In this document: piece after piece, positions 41,775 through 50,325 of the stretch
Numbering within the stretch: the stretch's first letter is position 1
How the letters are laid out: every line of letters begins with the position of its first letter
NCBI RefSeq assembly: GCF_050589685.1
Contig: NZ_JBNGOS010000011.1
Coordinates: forward strand, 1 to 64,000
DNA: 64,000 nucleotides
Reading direction: 5' to 3'
From: Saccharicrinis sp050589685
Lineage (GTDB): Bacteria; Bacteroidota; Bacteroidia; Bacteroidales; Marinilabiliaceae
Position numbers and translations under genes: made by a program
Notes under the pieces: generated by a model
Databases searched by the model: none
What the model was told of the DNA's origin: nothing
The model's input: the letters and a program-made list of their open reading frames with translations, nothing else

Positions 41775-41886
41775 TTCTTTTAGTATCAAATCGCAAGTAT
41801 CCAGACACAAGATCATCACATCTTTACTAATGTCTATTCAACCTTTTTACACTTTTAAAATCAAACTATGCCCATAAAAATTTAGC

Positions 41887-41921
41887 AAAAAAAAAGCCTT
41901 TCTCAACACTGTGAGAAAGGC
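41887..41921 (-). terminator. attenuator terminator of the ilv-leu operon
   Basis: On the minus strand GCCTTTCTCA and TGAGAAAGGC (41921-41912 with 41905-41896) form a perfect 10-bp stem with loop CAGTGT, followed by nine U's. It lies between the leader peptide and ilvD, so it would stop transcription before the operon unless the competing hairpin forms. Confidence 0.92.
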
Positions 41922-41960
41922 CTATACAAAATATCCTATATGATTATTTTTTGCACAGCA

Positions 41961-41994
41961 TTCTCACGTTCGCTTGGTAATGACCAAGAGAATG
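41961..41994 (-). promoter_or_regulatory. pause hairpin and antiterminator segment of the ilv leader
   Basis: On the minus strand CATTCT (41994-41989) pairs with AGAATG at its far end (41963-41959 region), enclosing CTTGGT/ACCAAG (41988-41983 with 41978-41973). The right arm contains GTGAGAA (41967-41961), which can instead pair with TTCTCAC (41917-41911) of the terminator stem. The two structures exclude each other: a classical 1:2 versus 2:3 versus 3:4 design. Confidence 0.8.
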
Positions 41995-42029
41995 ACGTCA
42001 ATGAGAATGAGTGAAAAAATATTATTCAT
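41964..42029 (-). CDS. ilv operon leader peptide (21 residues, Ile/Leu/Val-rich)
   Basis: A short ORF starts with ATG at 42029 and ends with TGA at 41964. The peptide begins MNNIFSLILIDVILLVITK and then reads RT before the stop. Eleven of 21 residues are Ile (5), Leu (4) or Val (2), concentrated in positions 7-17. It starts about 25-30 nt after the expected transcription start and precedes the pause, antiterminator and terminator structures. Stalling of the ribosome on these codons when charged Ile-, Leu- or Val-tRNA is scarce would free the antiterminator segment and let transcription proceed into ilvD. There is no Shine-Dalgarno site, as is normal in this genome. The peptide itself has no other expected role. 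Confidence 0.9.
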   Translation of the reverse strand: MNNIFSLILIDVILLVITKRT

Positions 42030-42060
42030 TTCGCTTTGCTTTTGTTGAAACCAACGATTA

Positions 42061-42091
42061 CAAATGTAGAGTTTTTTTTCAATCCCCAAAA
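42061..42091 (-). promoter_or_regulatory. promoter of the ilv leader and ilvD-leuB operon
   Basis: On the minus strand a -33 TTTTG (42091-42087) and a -7 TACATTTG (42068-42061) are spaced by 18 bp, an excellent Bacteroidetes promoter. Transcription should start near 42054, placing the leader ATG about 25 nt downstream. Confidence 0.8.
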
Positions 42092-42456
42092 GAATAAACG
42101 CAAAATTATGCGTTTACCTTTCATCTAATAGCAAGGCTTTCAACGCAACATCAATTCCAAAACGTATATTTTTTCATTTTCAAACAAGTCAACTGCATGT
42201 TTATACAATACCTTCCAATCTTCTTTTAAACACCTGATTGTGTGGTCGTTTACATAAGACAAAATCATTGCGACGCAGATTGTTAACTTATTCGATCATC
42301 GAATAATTAAATAGATAATCCGAATCTATTATTTTTATTATTCACTCATTCTTTGTATGAAAAACTCCTATCGTTTTTCAATAGTTTGGATAAAGGAAAA
42401 CCCCGTTTTAAATTCATCATCAAAACAGGGTTTATATCATTAATGAATTATCAATT
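42092..42456. other. intergenic region between ilvC and the ilv promoter
   Basis: About 365 bp. It contains an imperfect hairpin at 42397-42434 (AAACCCCGTTTT with AAAACAGGGTTT, one mismatch) that may end the ilvC transcript on the minus strand, although its U tail is short. The remainder shows no ORF or repeat I can support. Confidence 0.45.
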
Positions 42457-43932
42457 TTAGATAATAGCTTTCATGGCAGTCATAGCATCGCGCAACTCAG
42501 CACCCACAATTTCCACATCGTGGAATCGTATCGCTTCGTTAACATCTACCAACTCTTTGTTGCTCACACTGCCCTCAACGCCTTCGTTAAAGTTTTTGCC
42601 AATTATGTTAGTCTCCACTTTTTTCATAAAGTCGGTTAACAATGGCTTACAAGCGTGATCGAACAGGTAACATCCGTATTCTGCCGTATCAGAGATTACA
42701 CGGTTCATTTCGAAAAGTTTTTTACGTGCGATAGTATTGGCAATCAAGGGCGTTTCGTGCAATGATTCGTAATACGCACTCTCTTCTTTGATACCTGCCT
42801 CGGTCATCGTTTCAAAAGCAAGTTCAACACCAGACTTCACAAATGCTACCAACAAAGTACCATTGTCGAAATACTCTTGCTCGCTGATTTCCACATCACC
42901 AGCAGGCGTTTTTTCGAAATCAGTTTCACCCGTTTCTGCTCTCCAACCCAATAGGTTTTTATCTCCGTTAGCCCAGTCCTCCATCATGGTAGAAGAAAAC
43001 TCTCCGCTCATGATGTCATCCATATGCTTTTGAAATAATGGACGCATGATAACTTTCAACTCTTCGGCAATTTTAAATGCTTCAATCTTAGCAGGATTTG
43101 AAAGACGATCCATCATGTTAGTGATACCACCGATTTTTAAAGCTTCGGTAATTACTTCCCATCCATACTGGATCAATTTAGAGGCATATCCTTTTTCAAT
43201 TCCTTTTTCAACCATTTTGTTGAAAGAAAGAATAGAACCAGTTTGTAACAAACCACAAAGAATGGTTTGCTCTCCCATCAAGTCTGATTTAACCTCTGCT
43301 ACGAAAGATGAGCGAAGCACACCAGCCCTGTGACCTCCGGTTGCCACGGCATATGCTTTTGCAATTTCAAGTCCATCACCGTTCGGGTCATTCTCGGGGT
43401 GAACAGCGATTAGGGTTGGAACACCAAATCCTCTTTTGTACTCTTCACGTACCTCCGAACCCGGGGATTTAGGAGCAACCATAACAACCGTAAGGTCTTT
43501 ACGGATTTGCATTCCTTCCTCAACAATATTGAAACCATGCGAATAAGAAAGTGTGGCGCCCTGTTTCATCAATGGCATTACCTCAGTTACCACGTTCGTG
43601 TGTTGCTTATCAGGAGTAAGGTTTACTACCATATCGGCGGTTGGAATCATTTCTTCGTAAGTTCCAACGGCAAAATTGTTTTCAGTAGCATTTTTCCACG
43701 ATTGTCGCTGCTCCTTGATAGCTGCTTCACGCAAAGTGTATGAAACATCCAGGCCAGAATCCCTCATGTTAAGCCCCTGGTTTAAACCTTGCGCCCCACA
43801 TCCTACGATTACAACTTTTTTGCCTTTAAGCTTCTTAACTCCATCCGCAAATTCCGAGCTGTCCATGAATTCGCAAACTCCCAATTGATTCAACTGCTCA
43901 CGCAACGGTAAAGTATTAAAATAATTAGCCAT
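42457..43932 (-). CDS. ilvC: ketol-acid reductoisomerase IlvC (class II, long form)
   Basis: 491 residues, so the class II (E. coli-type) enzyme with duplicated C-terminal helical domain, rather than the 330-residue class I form. The NADPH-binding region is VVIVGCGAQGLNQGLNMRDS, followed by SYTLRE. Metal-binding acidic residues occur in DLMGEQTILCG and in the second repeat near EYGCYLFDHACKPLL. It isomerises and reduces acetolactate or acetohydroxybutyrate. It lies upstream of the attenuator, so it is transcribed separately from ilvD-leuB and would escape attenuation. Confidence 0.95.
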   Translation of the reverse strand: MANYFNTLPLREQLNQLGVCEFMDSSEFADGVKKLKGKKVVIVGCGAQGLNQGLNMRDSGLDVSYTLREAAIKEQRQSWKNATENNFAVGTYEEMIPTADMVVNLTPDKQHTNVVTEVMPLMKQGATLSYSHGFNIVEEGMQIRKDLTVVMVAPKSPGSEVREEYKRGFGVPTLIAVHPENDPNGDGLEIAKAYAVATGGHRAGVLRSSFVAEVKSDLMGEQTILCGLLQTGSILSFNKMVEKGIEKGYASKLIQYGWEVITEALKIGGITNMMDRLSNPAKIEAFKIAEELKVIMRPLFQKHMDDIMSGEFSSTMMEDWANGDKNLLGWRAETGETDFEKTPAGDVEISEQEYFDNGTLLVAFVKSGVELAFETMTEAGIKEESAYYESLHETPLIANTIARKKLFEMNRVISDTAEYGCYLFDHACKPLLTDFMKKVETNIIGKNFNEGVEGSVSNKELVDVNEAIRFHDVEIVGAELRDAMTAMKAII

Positions 43933-44134
43933 TTTAATAAATTTAGATATTAAATATTTTTAGAATAAACACTGAAAACGAGTAAAATAACCAGCTTCCC
44001 TTTAACGGATTAGCAAGTTACAGAACTTCACATTACAAATCAACAGATAAAAACATTAACAAATATCGTAAAAAAGCACTTTTATTAGGTACTTTTCATG
44101 GATTTATAAATATACAGAAACAATGAATAAAAAA

Positions 44135-45022
44135 TTACCGTTCAAATTCGCTTCTAAAAACAATGGGTGTAACACCGGTTTGCTTTTTGAAAAACTTGGT
44201 AAAATACGATTGATCGGTAAAATTAAGCTGGTCGGAAATTTGGGTAACCGTGAGGTTAGTATGGACCAATAACCTTTTTATTTCCAGTATTTGTTTCGAT
44301 TGGATGATTTCGTTAGAAGTACGCCCCGTTAATTGCTTAAGGGTTTGGGTTAGATGGTTGGGAGTGATGGCCAATAACTCTGCATATTGGTTCACGTTTA
44401 AATTGTTGTGGTAATTTTCCTCTACTAACTGAAAAAACCGCTTCACAATCAGATGCCCTTTCCCTGATGACACCCCTTCTTCTTCGGTAGGATATAATCT
44501 GGCCGTATAGTTTAATATAGTATCTAACAGAGAACGAAGCAGGTTAATGTCGCCGCCATCCTTTCTGCCCACTTCATCAATTCCTTTAACAAACAATTGT
44601 TTTAAAAATTCACAATCTGATCGGTCTACCAATTGCAACGGCGGATTGTCCTGATGAATATTAAAAAAGAAAGGAAATTCGAGCAAACGATTCTGGTTGT
44701 TTTTATCGAACAGATAAAATTCGGCGGCAAAAATAAAAAGGTAGCCTTCAATATCGCTTGAAAATTCGATTTTATGGGCCTGCCCGGGCGACATATAAAA
44801 TACACAGGGCGGCTCAATTTTGTACTCACTACTATCAATCACATGAAATCCTGAACCTTTTGTGAGATACAATACCTCAAAAAAATCGTGGCGGTGCGGA
44901 TAGCTCACCCTAAAATGACGGTTGGCATCAAAAGGCTCCACATGAAAATGCCGGCTGGCATGCTGCGGATGACTAAAGGATCTTAACCCGTAGGTTGGTA
45001 TGTTTTGTTTTGTTGTTGGCAC
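44135..45022 (-). CDS. AraC family transcriptional regulator
   Basis: 295 residues. The N-terminal cupin-like sensing domain (about 20-150) has PHRHDFFEVLYLTKGSGFHV and PPCVFYMSPGQAHKIEF. The C-terminal double helix-turn-helix (about 195-292) has YAELLAITPNHLTQTLKQLT and LTVTQISDQLNFTDQSYFTK ending in KKQTGVTPIVFR. The ligand is unknown. It lies 202 bp upstream of ilvC on the same strand, so transcription from it could reach ilvC, but no direct link is shown. Confidence 0.9.
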   Translation of the reverse strand: MPTTKQNIPTYGLRSFSHPQHASRHFHVEPFDANRHFRVSYPHRHDFFEVLYLTKGSGFHVIDSSEYKIEPPCVFYMSPGQAHKIEFSSDIEGYLFIFAAEFYLFDKNNQNRLLEFPFFFNIHQDNPPLQLVDRSDCEFLKQLFVKGIDEVGRKDGGDINLLRSLLDTILNYTARLYPTEEEGVSSGKGHLIVKRFFQLVEENYHNNLNVNQYAELLAITPNHLTQTLKQLTGRTSNEIIQSKQILEIKRLLVHTNLTVTQISDQLNFTDQSYFTKFFKKQTGVTPIVFRSEFER

Positions 45023-45080
45023 GTAGAGAAAAAGTTATGGCTAAAGATAGGAAATTTGAACCATACCTCGTTGTAATATT

Positions 45081-47312
45081 TCAATCCTTCCGCTGCGAAA
45101 TCATATAAGCTACGCCAAGTCTCAGCTCACCATAGGAAAACCCATTCCCTAACTCTTTTTTAAGTGGAGTCAGAGCAAAAGTATCCAGTTTATGAATAAC
45201 CTTTTCGATCATGGCCAGTTTTCCCTGGCCTATAAAATCCAACGCATCCAATTCTCCCAACTGAACATAGTGGGCAAGATGTCCTTCCACGGTTCCTTCG
45301 GTTAGTGACCTTTCTTTGGCAATGGCTTGAATGTTTTTACCGTCTTTGTACATTTCGTAGGACACCAACTTGGTGTCTGCTTTTTCCTTTTTATCCTTGG
45401 GTAGTTTTTTCTTTTTATTGGGATTCAGGTTATCTCTCGATTCTGCAAAGTCAGGCTTTCTAATGGCATTTCTGTCAAAATCTGTTCCGTCAATAGCTGT
45501 GTTAATTAAAGATTGTGCCTTATAGATTACCTGCAATTGTCCGTAGAATAAATTGGAAAGATCAACCAGTTCCGTGTGGTATGCTTTGGCCCCTTTTACA
45601 CCTTTTAGCTCAGCACATAGATCCCTGATGTTATCGTGAATGGCTTTGATCAAGGGCTCAAAGTACCCAGCTGCCCTGCTAACCCTTTCGTGCAGATGGG
45701 GAAGATAATTGGCATGTCCCGAATTAACAATACGATTTACCTCTGCCCTGAAAGAATCAGCTACTGTGCGCAATGGTTCCGATGCTTTCATCCATTCCAA
45801 TGCCTTGAAATGATATTGCTGCTTGACAGAGCGCTTGGCATCCTTGGTGTAGGAAGAAACATGAAAACTTAAATCTTGCATTAAACCCGAAAAATCGAAG
45901 GCTCGCATCACAAAACTGTTAAAATACTTTCTGGATTCTTGCTGAAGAATGGGCTCCAGCTCCGCTTGCTTTTTCTTTAAAGTCGAAAATGTTTTTAAAG
46001 ACGGATCCACCTGAAAACCTTCCTTGGGAACGGGAGATGTAAGTATCAGTCCATCCAGACTTCTAAGTCTTGAAAGCGCCACGTAAATCTGACCAGGTGC
46101 AAAAGCATTCTGTACATCTATTATGGCTTTATCAAAGGTCAAGCCCTGACTTTTATGCACTGTTATTGCCCAAGCCAGCTTTAAGGGGTATTGCTTAAAT
46201 GTTCCTACAATACTCTCCTCAATTTCGTTAGAATCTTTATCTATGGAGTATTTCTTGTTTTCCCAGATGTAAGGTTCGGCAATAGCAGGTTCATCTCCGT
46301 TGTTAAAACTGACCTCTATTTCATCTTTGTGTAATCTGGTAATTGTTCCTATTTTACCGTTGAAATATTTTTGCTGGCCCGAATAATCGTTTTTAGTGAA
46401 CATGACCTGCGCTCCCTTTTTAAATTCTAATTGAGGCTCTATAGGATAACTGTATTCTTTAAAATCGCCAATCACCTCCGCTTTAAAATAAACGGACTTC
46501 TCTTTAATGCTTTGAAGCGCCTTTAAGTTTTTGTCGTTGGCTATTCGATTATGTGTTGTCAACAATATTACACCCTCATCGCTTTTTTGTTGGTAATTGG
46601 GTTTGTAAAATTTGTTTAGCAGTTGCGCATCCGCATCTGTCATTACGTTGTTACGAAGGTTATTCAATAAGCCAATAAAAGTATTGTCGGACTGACGATA
46701 TATTTTCTCCAGTTCTACGTACAGGGGTGGCATCTGCCTTAATACTTGCGAATGGAAAAAGAATGCACTCGGGTAATAAGCCCCAATAACCCTCCACTCG
46801 TCATCTTTAACCACTGGAGGCAGCTGCAACAAATCGCCGATAAACAAGACCTGAACCCCACCAAACGGTTCATCTCTTTGTCGCCGGACACTCCTTAGAA
46901 TCAAATCAATAGCATCCAGCAAATCAGAACGCAACATACTTACCTCATCAATAATCAACAGCTCCATTTTCTTGAGCATATTGCGCTTGGTTTTATGCAT
47001 CTGAAAAGAGCTTAACAAAGTACGAGGCGTATTTACTTGTGTATTAATAGTTTGATTTGCCAGCCCATTGTTGTCTGGCACAAAAGCACCAAAGGGTAGT
47101 TGAAAAAGCGAATGCAATGTAACACCCCCTGCATTGATGGCAGCAATTCCGGTGGGTGCAGCAACAATAACACTTTTGTGCGTATGATTTTTAATGTTTC
47201 TTAAAAAGGTGGTTTTTCCTGTACCCGCCTTACCCGTTAAAAATATATTTTGGCTGGTATTATTGATAAATTTTGCCACCAATTGTGGTAACGAATCGTA
47301 CTGCTGGCTCAT
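45081..47312 (-). CDS. PIF1/RecD-like SF1 helicase with C-terminal helix-turn-helix domain
   Basis: 743 residues. SF1 helicase motifs: Walker A FLTGKAGTGKTTFLR (about 25-34), motif Ia AAPTGIAAINAGGVTLHSLF, motif II LLIIDEVSMLRSDLLD, motif III IGDLLQLPPVV, and late motifs AITVHKSQGLTFDKAI and YVALSRLRSLDGL. This is the PIF1/Dda-like type. The middle part (about 440-640) is helical and unassigned, then a Lys-rich linker (NPNKKKKLPKDKKEKAD). The C-terminal 90 residues resemble the HTH_40 domain found at the end of some RecQ helicases (MYKDGKNIQAIAKERSLTEG). It probably acts on G-quadruplexes, forks or R-loops, but the target is not evident. Confidence 0.85.
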   Translation of the reverse strand: MSQQYDSLPQLVAKFINNTSQNIFLTGKAGTGKTTFLRNIKNHTHKSVIVAAPTGIAAINAGGVTLHSLFQLPFGAFVPDNNGLANQTINTQVNTPRTLLSSFQMHKTKRNMLKKMELLIIDEVSMLRSDLLDAIDLILRSVRRQRDEPFGGVQVLFIGDLLQLPPVVKDDEWRVIGAYYPSAFFFHSQVLRQMPPLYVELEKIYRQSDNTFIGLLNNLRNNVMTDADAQLLNKFYKPNYQQKSDEGVILLTTHNRIANDKNLKALQSIKEKSVYFKAEVIGDFKEYSYPIEPQLEFKKGAQVMFTKNDYSGQQKYFNGKIGTITRLHKDEIEVSFNNGDEPAIAEPYIWENKKYSIDKDSNEIEESIVGTFKQYPLKLAWAITVHKSQGLTFDKAIIDVQNAFAPGQIYVALSRLRSLDGLILTSPVPKEGFQVDPSLKTFSTLKKKQAELEPILQQESRKYFNSFVMRAFDFSGLMQDLSFHVSSYTKDAKRSVKQQYHFKALEWMKASEPLRTVADSFRAEVNRIVNSGHANYLPHLHERVSRAAGYFEPLIKAIHDNIRDLCAELKGVKGAKAYHTELVDLSNLFYGQLQVIYKAQSLINTAIDGTDFDRNAIRKPDFAESRDNLNPNKKKKLPKDKKEKADTKLVSYEMYKDGKNIQAIAKERSLTEGTVEGHLAHYVQLGELDALDFIGQGKLAMIEKVIHKLDTFALTPLKKELGNGFSYGELRLGVAYMISQRKD

Positions 47313-47479
47313 CTTGGATTACATTTGTTCAATTCGCAAAATAAGCAAAGATTTTGGAGAGGTCAACAGAATTTCTCAAAGAGTATGGCAGATATATACA
47401 TCCATCTTTTCATTGACAGGATTGACATGCTATATTATTTCTTGTAGATCTTGTTTTAAAATCCATGTATACACAAAAC

Positions 47480-48292
47480 TCAATCTTCAGAAAATAGAAA
47501 CCACTCTTCGTTGCCCTTAAGATTTTTAAAATCGGTAGAAGCCCGAAGAATAGAGGCCAACAAATCATATTCGGGCATTTGATAGTCTAAATTATATCCC
47601 GTATTTAAAAACACCATAAAAGAATCCAGACAGGTACCCTGGTAATCGGTCAGATGCATAATGTTTTCACGGGAAACAAAATAATTAAAGCGCTTGCTTT
47701 TATACTGAATATCTTCCAATCTGTGTACCAAGTTACGTTGTTCTACTACCTTATCCTTGCCTCCCAACGAAATACCAACACCAAAAGTACCGTTTGCTGC
47801 TTTGGCATCTGACTTACCCCAGGCAACGGCTTCGGCAAAGCTATCCTGCCAGGCATCTATTTTTTCCTTCGCCTTTTCAGTGTCCGTTTTTTCCAGCTTT
47901 AAATCTTTAAAAGCCTGCTTGAAATGCGCATAGGAGTAGTATCGGACCACTTCTACCTCACCCAAAGAGTATATATTGGGGTGCACCTTTAACTCTATGG
48001 TCCCTTCCATTGAGAACCAAATACCTGGGACTACCCAAGTGGCGTCTTTGTACCCTAAACTATGAAAACGTAAAGTATCCCCAACCGTGCCTGAGATTTC
48101 AAAATATCCTTCATCATCCGACAAGGTAACCTCCCCTGTCTTTATATTTTTTACTGCTCCGTATTGCACCGCATCTTTAGAATTCGATTCATTTAAATAA
48201 ACACCAAACGTTTTTTCTTCCCTATCCTGCGAAAAAGAAACAGAAACGATTAGCAACAAAGCAATTATTGATATAAAATATTTAGTTTTCAT
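47480..48292 (-). CDS. secreted protein of unknown function (CarboxypepD_reg-like N-terminus)
   Basis: 270 residues from the ATG at 48292 (MKTKYFISIIALLLIVSVSFSQ), a signal peptide; upstream in-frame codons to 48334 are excluded because they overlap the previous gene. Residues about 30-105 look like a carboxypeptidase regulatory-type beta-sandwich (GAVKNIKTGEVTLSDDEGYF, DTLRFHSLGYKDATWVV). The rest is helical and unrecognised, with FLNTGYNLDYQMPEYDLLAS near the end. It follows the 48300 gene after 7 bp; the two have a similar build and probably form one unit. The function is unknown. Confidence 0.72.
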   Translation of the reverse strand: MKTKYFISIIALLLIVSVSFSQDREEKTFGVYLNESNSKDAVQYGAVKNIKTGEVTLSDDEGYFEISGTVGDTLRFHSLGYKDATWVVPGIWFSMEGTIELKVHPNIYSLGEVEVVRYYSYAHFKQAFKDLKLEKTDTEKAKEKIDAWQDSFAEAVAWGKSDAKAANGTFGVGISLGGKDKVVEQRNLVHRLEDIQYKSKRFNYFVSRENIMHLTDYQGTCLDSFMVFLNTGYNLDYQMPEYDLLASILRASTDFKNLKGNEEWFLFSED

Positions 48293-48299
48293 TTTAATA

Positions 48300-49061
48300 T
48301 TATCTATTTTTTCGGGCTTGTAGCTCCGACTCAAATTTTTTCAATAAATCATGAATACGTTGCTTTACAATCATAGGATTATCTCTTGATGTCACTTTAA
48401 GATTAACATTACAATACACAATAAAGCGGTTGAGCTTTTCTCCTTCAACGTATCGTGAAACGTCCTTTATAACATCCCTATTAAAAAAAACATTTATCTT
48501 CTCCTGATCCTTGGCTTTAGATATTTCTTTGATAGCGTTTCTTTTTCTTCGTTCTTTTTTGCTGGTGTAATAATGCACATAACTAACTGGGTTAATAACC
48601 GCTGCCAACACTGGCGGCTTACTCGCGAAAGCATTACTTCGCAGCGCCATCGGTGTTTCACTTTTCTTTCGCATTTTTATGTCCTCGGGTAAGTGCAAAT
48701 GTAATTCTTGCTTTGCTGGAACATCCACCGAGCGAATCATATATGTACGCCGAGCCAATTTCAACTCCATTCCTTCGCTCATTGTTTTAAACCTGGCCAC
48801 TTTTACTACCCTTGCTTCGTACCCTAAACCAAATACTTTTAACGAATCTGAAGGATTAAAAACATTCCTGAAAGTACCCATCGAATCGGTAGCAAATACC
48901 TGCATGGTTTCATAACTGATGACCTGCGCGTTCTCAATGGGCCTGTCATCCGTTTTGTCAAAAACAAATAGCTTCACCCAAACTTCGTTATTCAGGCTAT
49001 CTTGAGCATGTGCCCAGCAAAAAGGCAGCATCAATAAAACCAATACAGTCAAACGCATCAT
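48300..49061 (-). CDS. secreted protein of unknown function, partner of the 47480 gene
   Basis: 253 residues from the ATG at 49061 (MMRLTVLVLLMLPFCWAHAQ; 49058 is equally possible); codons further upstream would spoil the signal peptide. Residues about 28-105 again look like a CarboxypepD_reg-type beta-sandwich (VFDKTDDRPIENAQVISYE, MGTFRNVFNPSDSLKVFGLG). The C-terminal part is basic and helical (YTSKKERRKRNAIKEISKA), ending in FESELQARK. It starts a two-gene unit with the 47480 gene (7-bp gap). No database family is recognised beyond the sandwich. It is likely periplasmic or attached to the outer membrane. Confidence 0.7.
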   Translation of the reverse strand: MMRLTVLVLLMLPFCWAHAQDSLNNEVWVKLFVFDKTDDRPIENAQVISYETMQVFATDSMGTFRNVFNPSDSLKVFGLGYEARVVKVARFKTMSEGMELKLARRTYMIRSVDVPAKQELHLHLPEDIKMRKKSETPMALRSNAFASKPPVLAAVINPVSYVHYYTSKKERRKRNAIKEISKAKDQEKINVFFNRDVIKDVSRYVEGEKLNRFIVYCNVNLKVTSRDNPMIVKQRIHDLLKKFESELQARKNR

Positions 49062-49234
49062 AAAACAGAAATCGAGCGAAAAATAGAAACAAATGGGGAA
49101 CAACACATATTTATTAGACGGGATTAACAAAACTTTAACCTAATTGGATTGTTACAACAACCGTACCTATTGGTAGCATATTTTAAAACAGAAGACATAT
49201 TACCTGTACATTATCATACAATAGGCACATATGA

Positions 49235-49266
49235 TTTGCAATTAGGTTGCTTTCATTATATTTTTG
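49235..49266 (+). promoter_or_regulatory. promoter of dapD
   Basis: A -33 TTTG (49235-49238) and a -7 TATTTTTG (49259-49266) with 20-bp spacing match the Bacteroidetes consensus. The promoter lies inside the longer reading frame that starts at 49149 and so supports the ATG at 49293 as the true start. Confidence 0.8.
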
Positions 49267-49292
49267 CAGCAAATTATAAATTAAGTACTATC

Positions 49293-50111
49293 ATGTTAGA
49301 ACAATACAAAGAAGTTGTTGAGCAAGCCTGGGAAAACAGGGATCTATTAAGCAAGACTGAAACGCAAGACGTTATCCGCGAGTTAATGGAAATGTTGGAC
49401 AAGGGCAAAATCAGGGTTGCGGAGCCAAACGGTGATGATTGGAAAGTAAATGAGTGGGTAAAGAAAGCCGTCATCCTTTATTTCCCAATTCAAAAGATGG
49501 AAACCATCGAGGCTGGCCCCATGGAATTCCACGATAAGATGGCACTTAAAAAGAACTATGCCGAACTAGGTATACGTGTGGTTCCCCATGCTGTAGCCCG
49601 TTATGGTGCTTATATTTCAAGTGGGGTTGTGCTTATGCCTTCATACGTTAACATTGGTGCATATGTTGAGGGTGGTACCATGGTAGATACCTGGGCAACT
49701 GTTGGTAGCTGTGCCCAAATCGGCAAAAACGTTCACCTTAGTGGTGGTGTAGGTATTGGTGGTGTATTGGAACCTATACAAGCCGCTCCTGTAATTATTG
49801 AGGATGACGCTTTTATTGGTTCCCGTTGTATTGTTGTTGAAGGATGTAGAGTAGGAAAAGAGGCCGTATTAGGTGCCAATGTAGTACTGACTGGTTCTAC
49901 CAAAATCATTGATGTCACCGGTGACGAGCCTGTGGAATACAAAGGTTACGTTCCTCCACGCTCGGTAGTTATACCTGGAAGCTATACCAAGAAATTCCCG
50001 GCTGGAGATTTCCAGGTACCTGCTGCACTTATCATAGGAAAGCGCAAGGAATCGACGGACAAGAAGACTTCGTTGAATGATGCCCTGCGTGAGAACAACG
50101 TAGCAGTCTAA
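49293..50111 (+). CDS. dapD: tetrahydrodipicolinate N-succinyltransferase DapD
   Basis: 272 residues, the DapD length, from MLEQYKEVVEQAWENRDLL; the longer frame from 49149 contains the promoter. The N-terminal helices are followed by a left-handed beta-helix built of hexapeptide repeats (VLMPSYVNIGAYVEGGTMVD, GSCAQIGKNVHLSGG, IIEDDAFIGSRCIVVEGC, GKEAVLGANVVLTGS). It transfers succinyl from succinyl-CoA to tetrahydrodipicolinate in lysine and diaminopimelate synthesis. It therefore points to the succinylase route rather than the aminotransferase route that some Bacteroidota use. It is monocistronic. Confidence 0.94.
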   Translation: MLEQYKEVVEQAWENRDLLSKTETQDVIRELMEMLDKGKIRVAEPNGDDWKVNEWVKKAVILYFPIQKMETIEAGPMEFHDKMALKKNYAELGIRVVPHAVARYGAYISSGVVLMPSYVNIGAYVEGGTMVDTWATVGSCAQIGKNVHLSGGVGIGGVLEPIQAAPVIIEDDAFIGSRCIVVEGCRVGKEAVLGANVVLTGSTKIIDVTGDEPVEYKGYVPPRSVVIPGSYTKKFPAGDFQVPAALIIGKRKESTDKKTSLNDALRENNVAV

Positions 50112-50260
50112 ATCTTTTTGCAATAAAGCGTCAAATACAGCGTTACGCTTGCCAGAAAATACTCATTTACACATGTTAAACTACGTTTTTTCTGGCTTCA
50201 TAAGCCTTGTCTTTAACACTTTATTATCAAAGAAATCAGTGCATCTTATACAAAAAGAAA

Positions 50261-50308
50261 ATTGGTCAATGGTCATTAGTCAATAGGTACTAATGACCAT
50301 TAACCAAT
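50261..50308 (+). repeat. long inverted repeat upstream of the YrdC/Sua5 gene
   Basis: Arms ATTGGTCAATGGTCATTAGT (50261-50280) and ACTAATGACCATTAACCAAT (50289-50308) differ at a single position and flank an 8-nt loop. A third partial copy, ACTAATGACC, follows at 50311-50320, just before the ATG at 50326. The transcript could form a strong 20-bp hairpin in the 5' UTR. Confidence 0.85.
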
Positions 50309-50325
50309 ATACTAATGACCCATTT

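Noticed and set aside
42017..42029. AT-rich start of the ilv leader as a false mini-ORF
   Set aside because: Considered as chance, but the combination of promoter distance, ILV codon content and competing hairpins is too specific, so it was kept as a leader peptide.
49149..49292. 48-residue N-terminal extension of DapD
   Set aside because: The extension contains the -33/-7 promoter and lacks similarity to the DapD N-terminus; the ATG at 49293 gives the normal 272-residue length.
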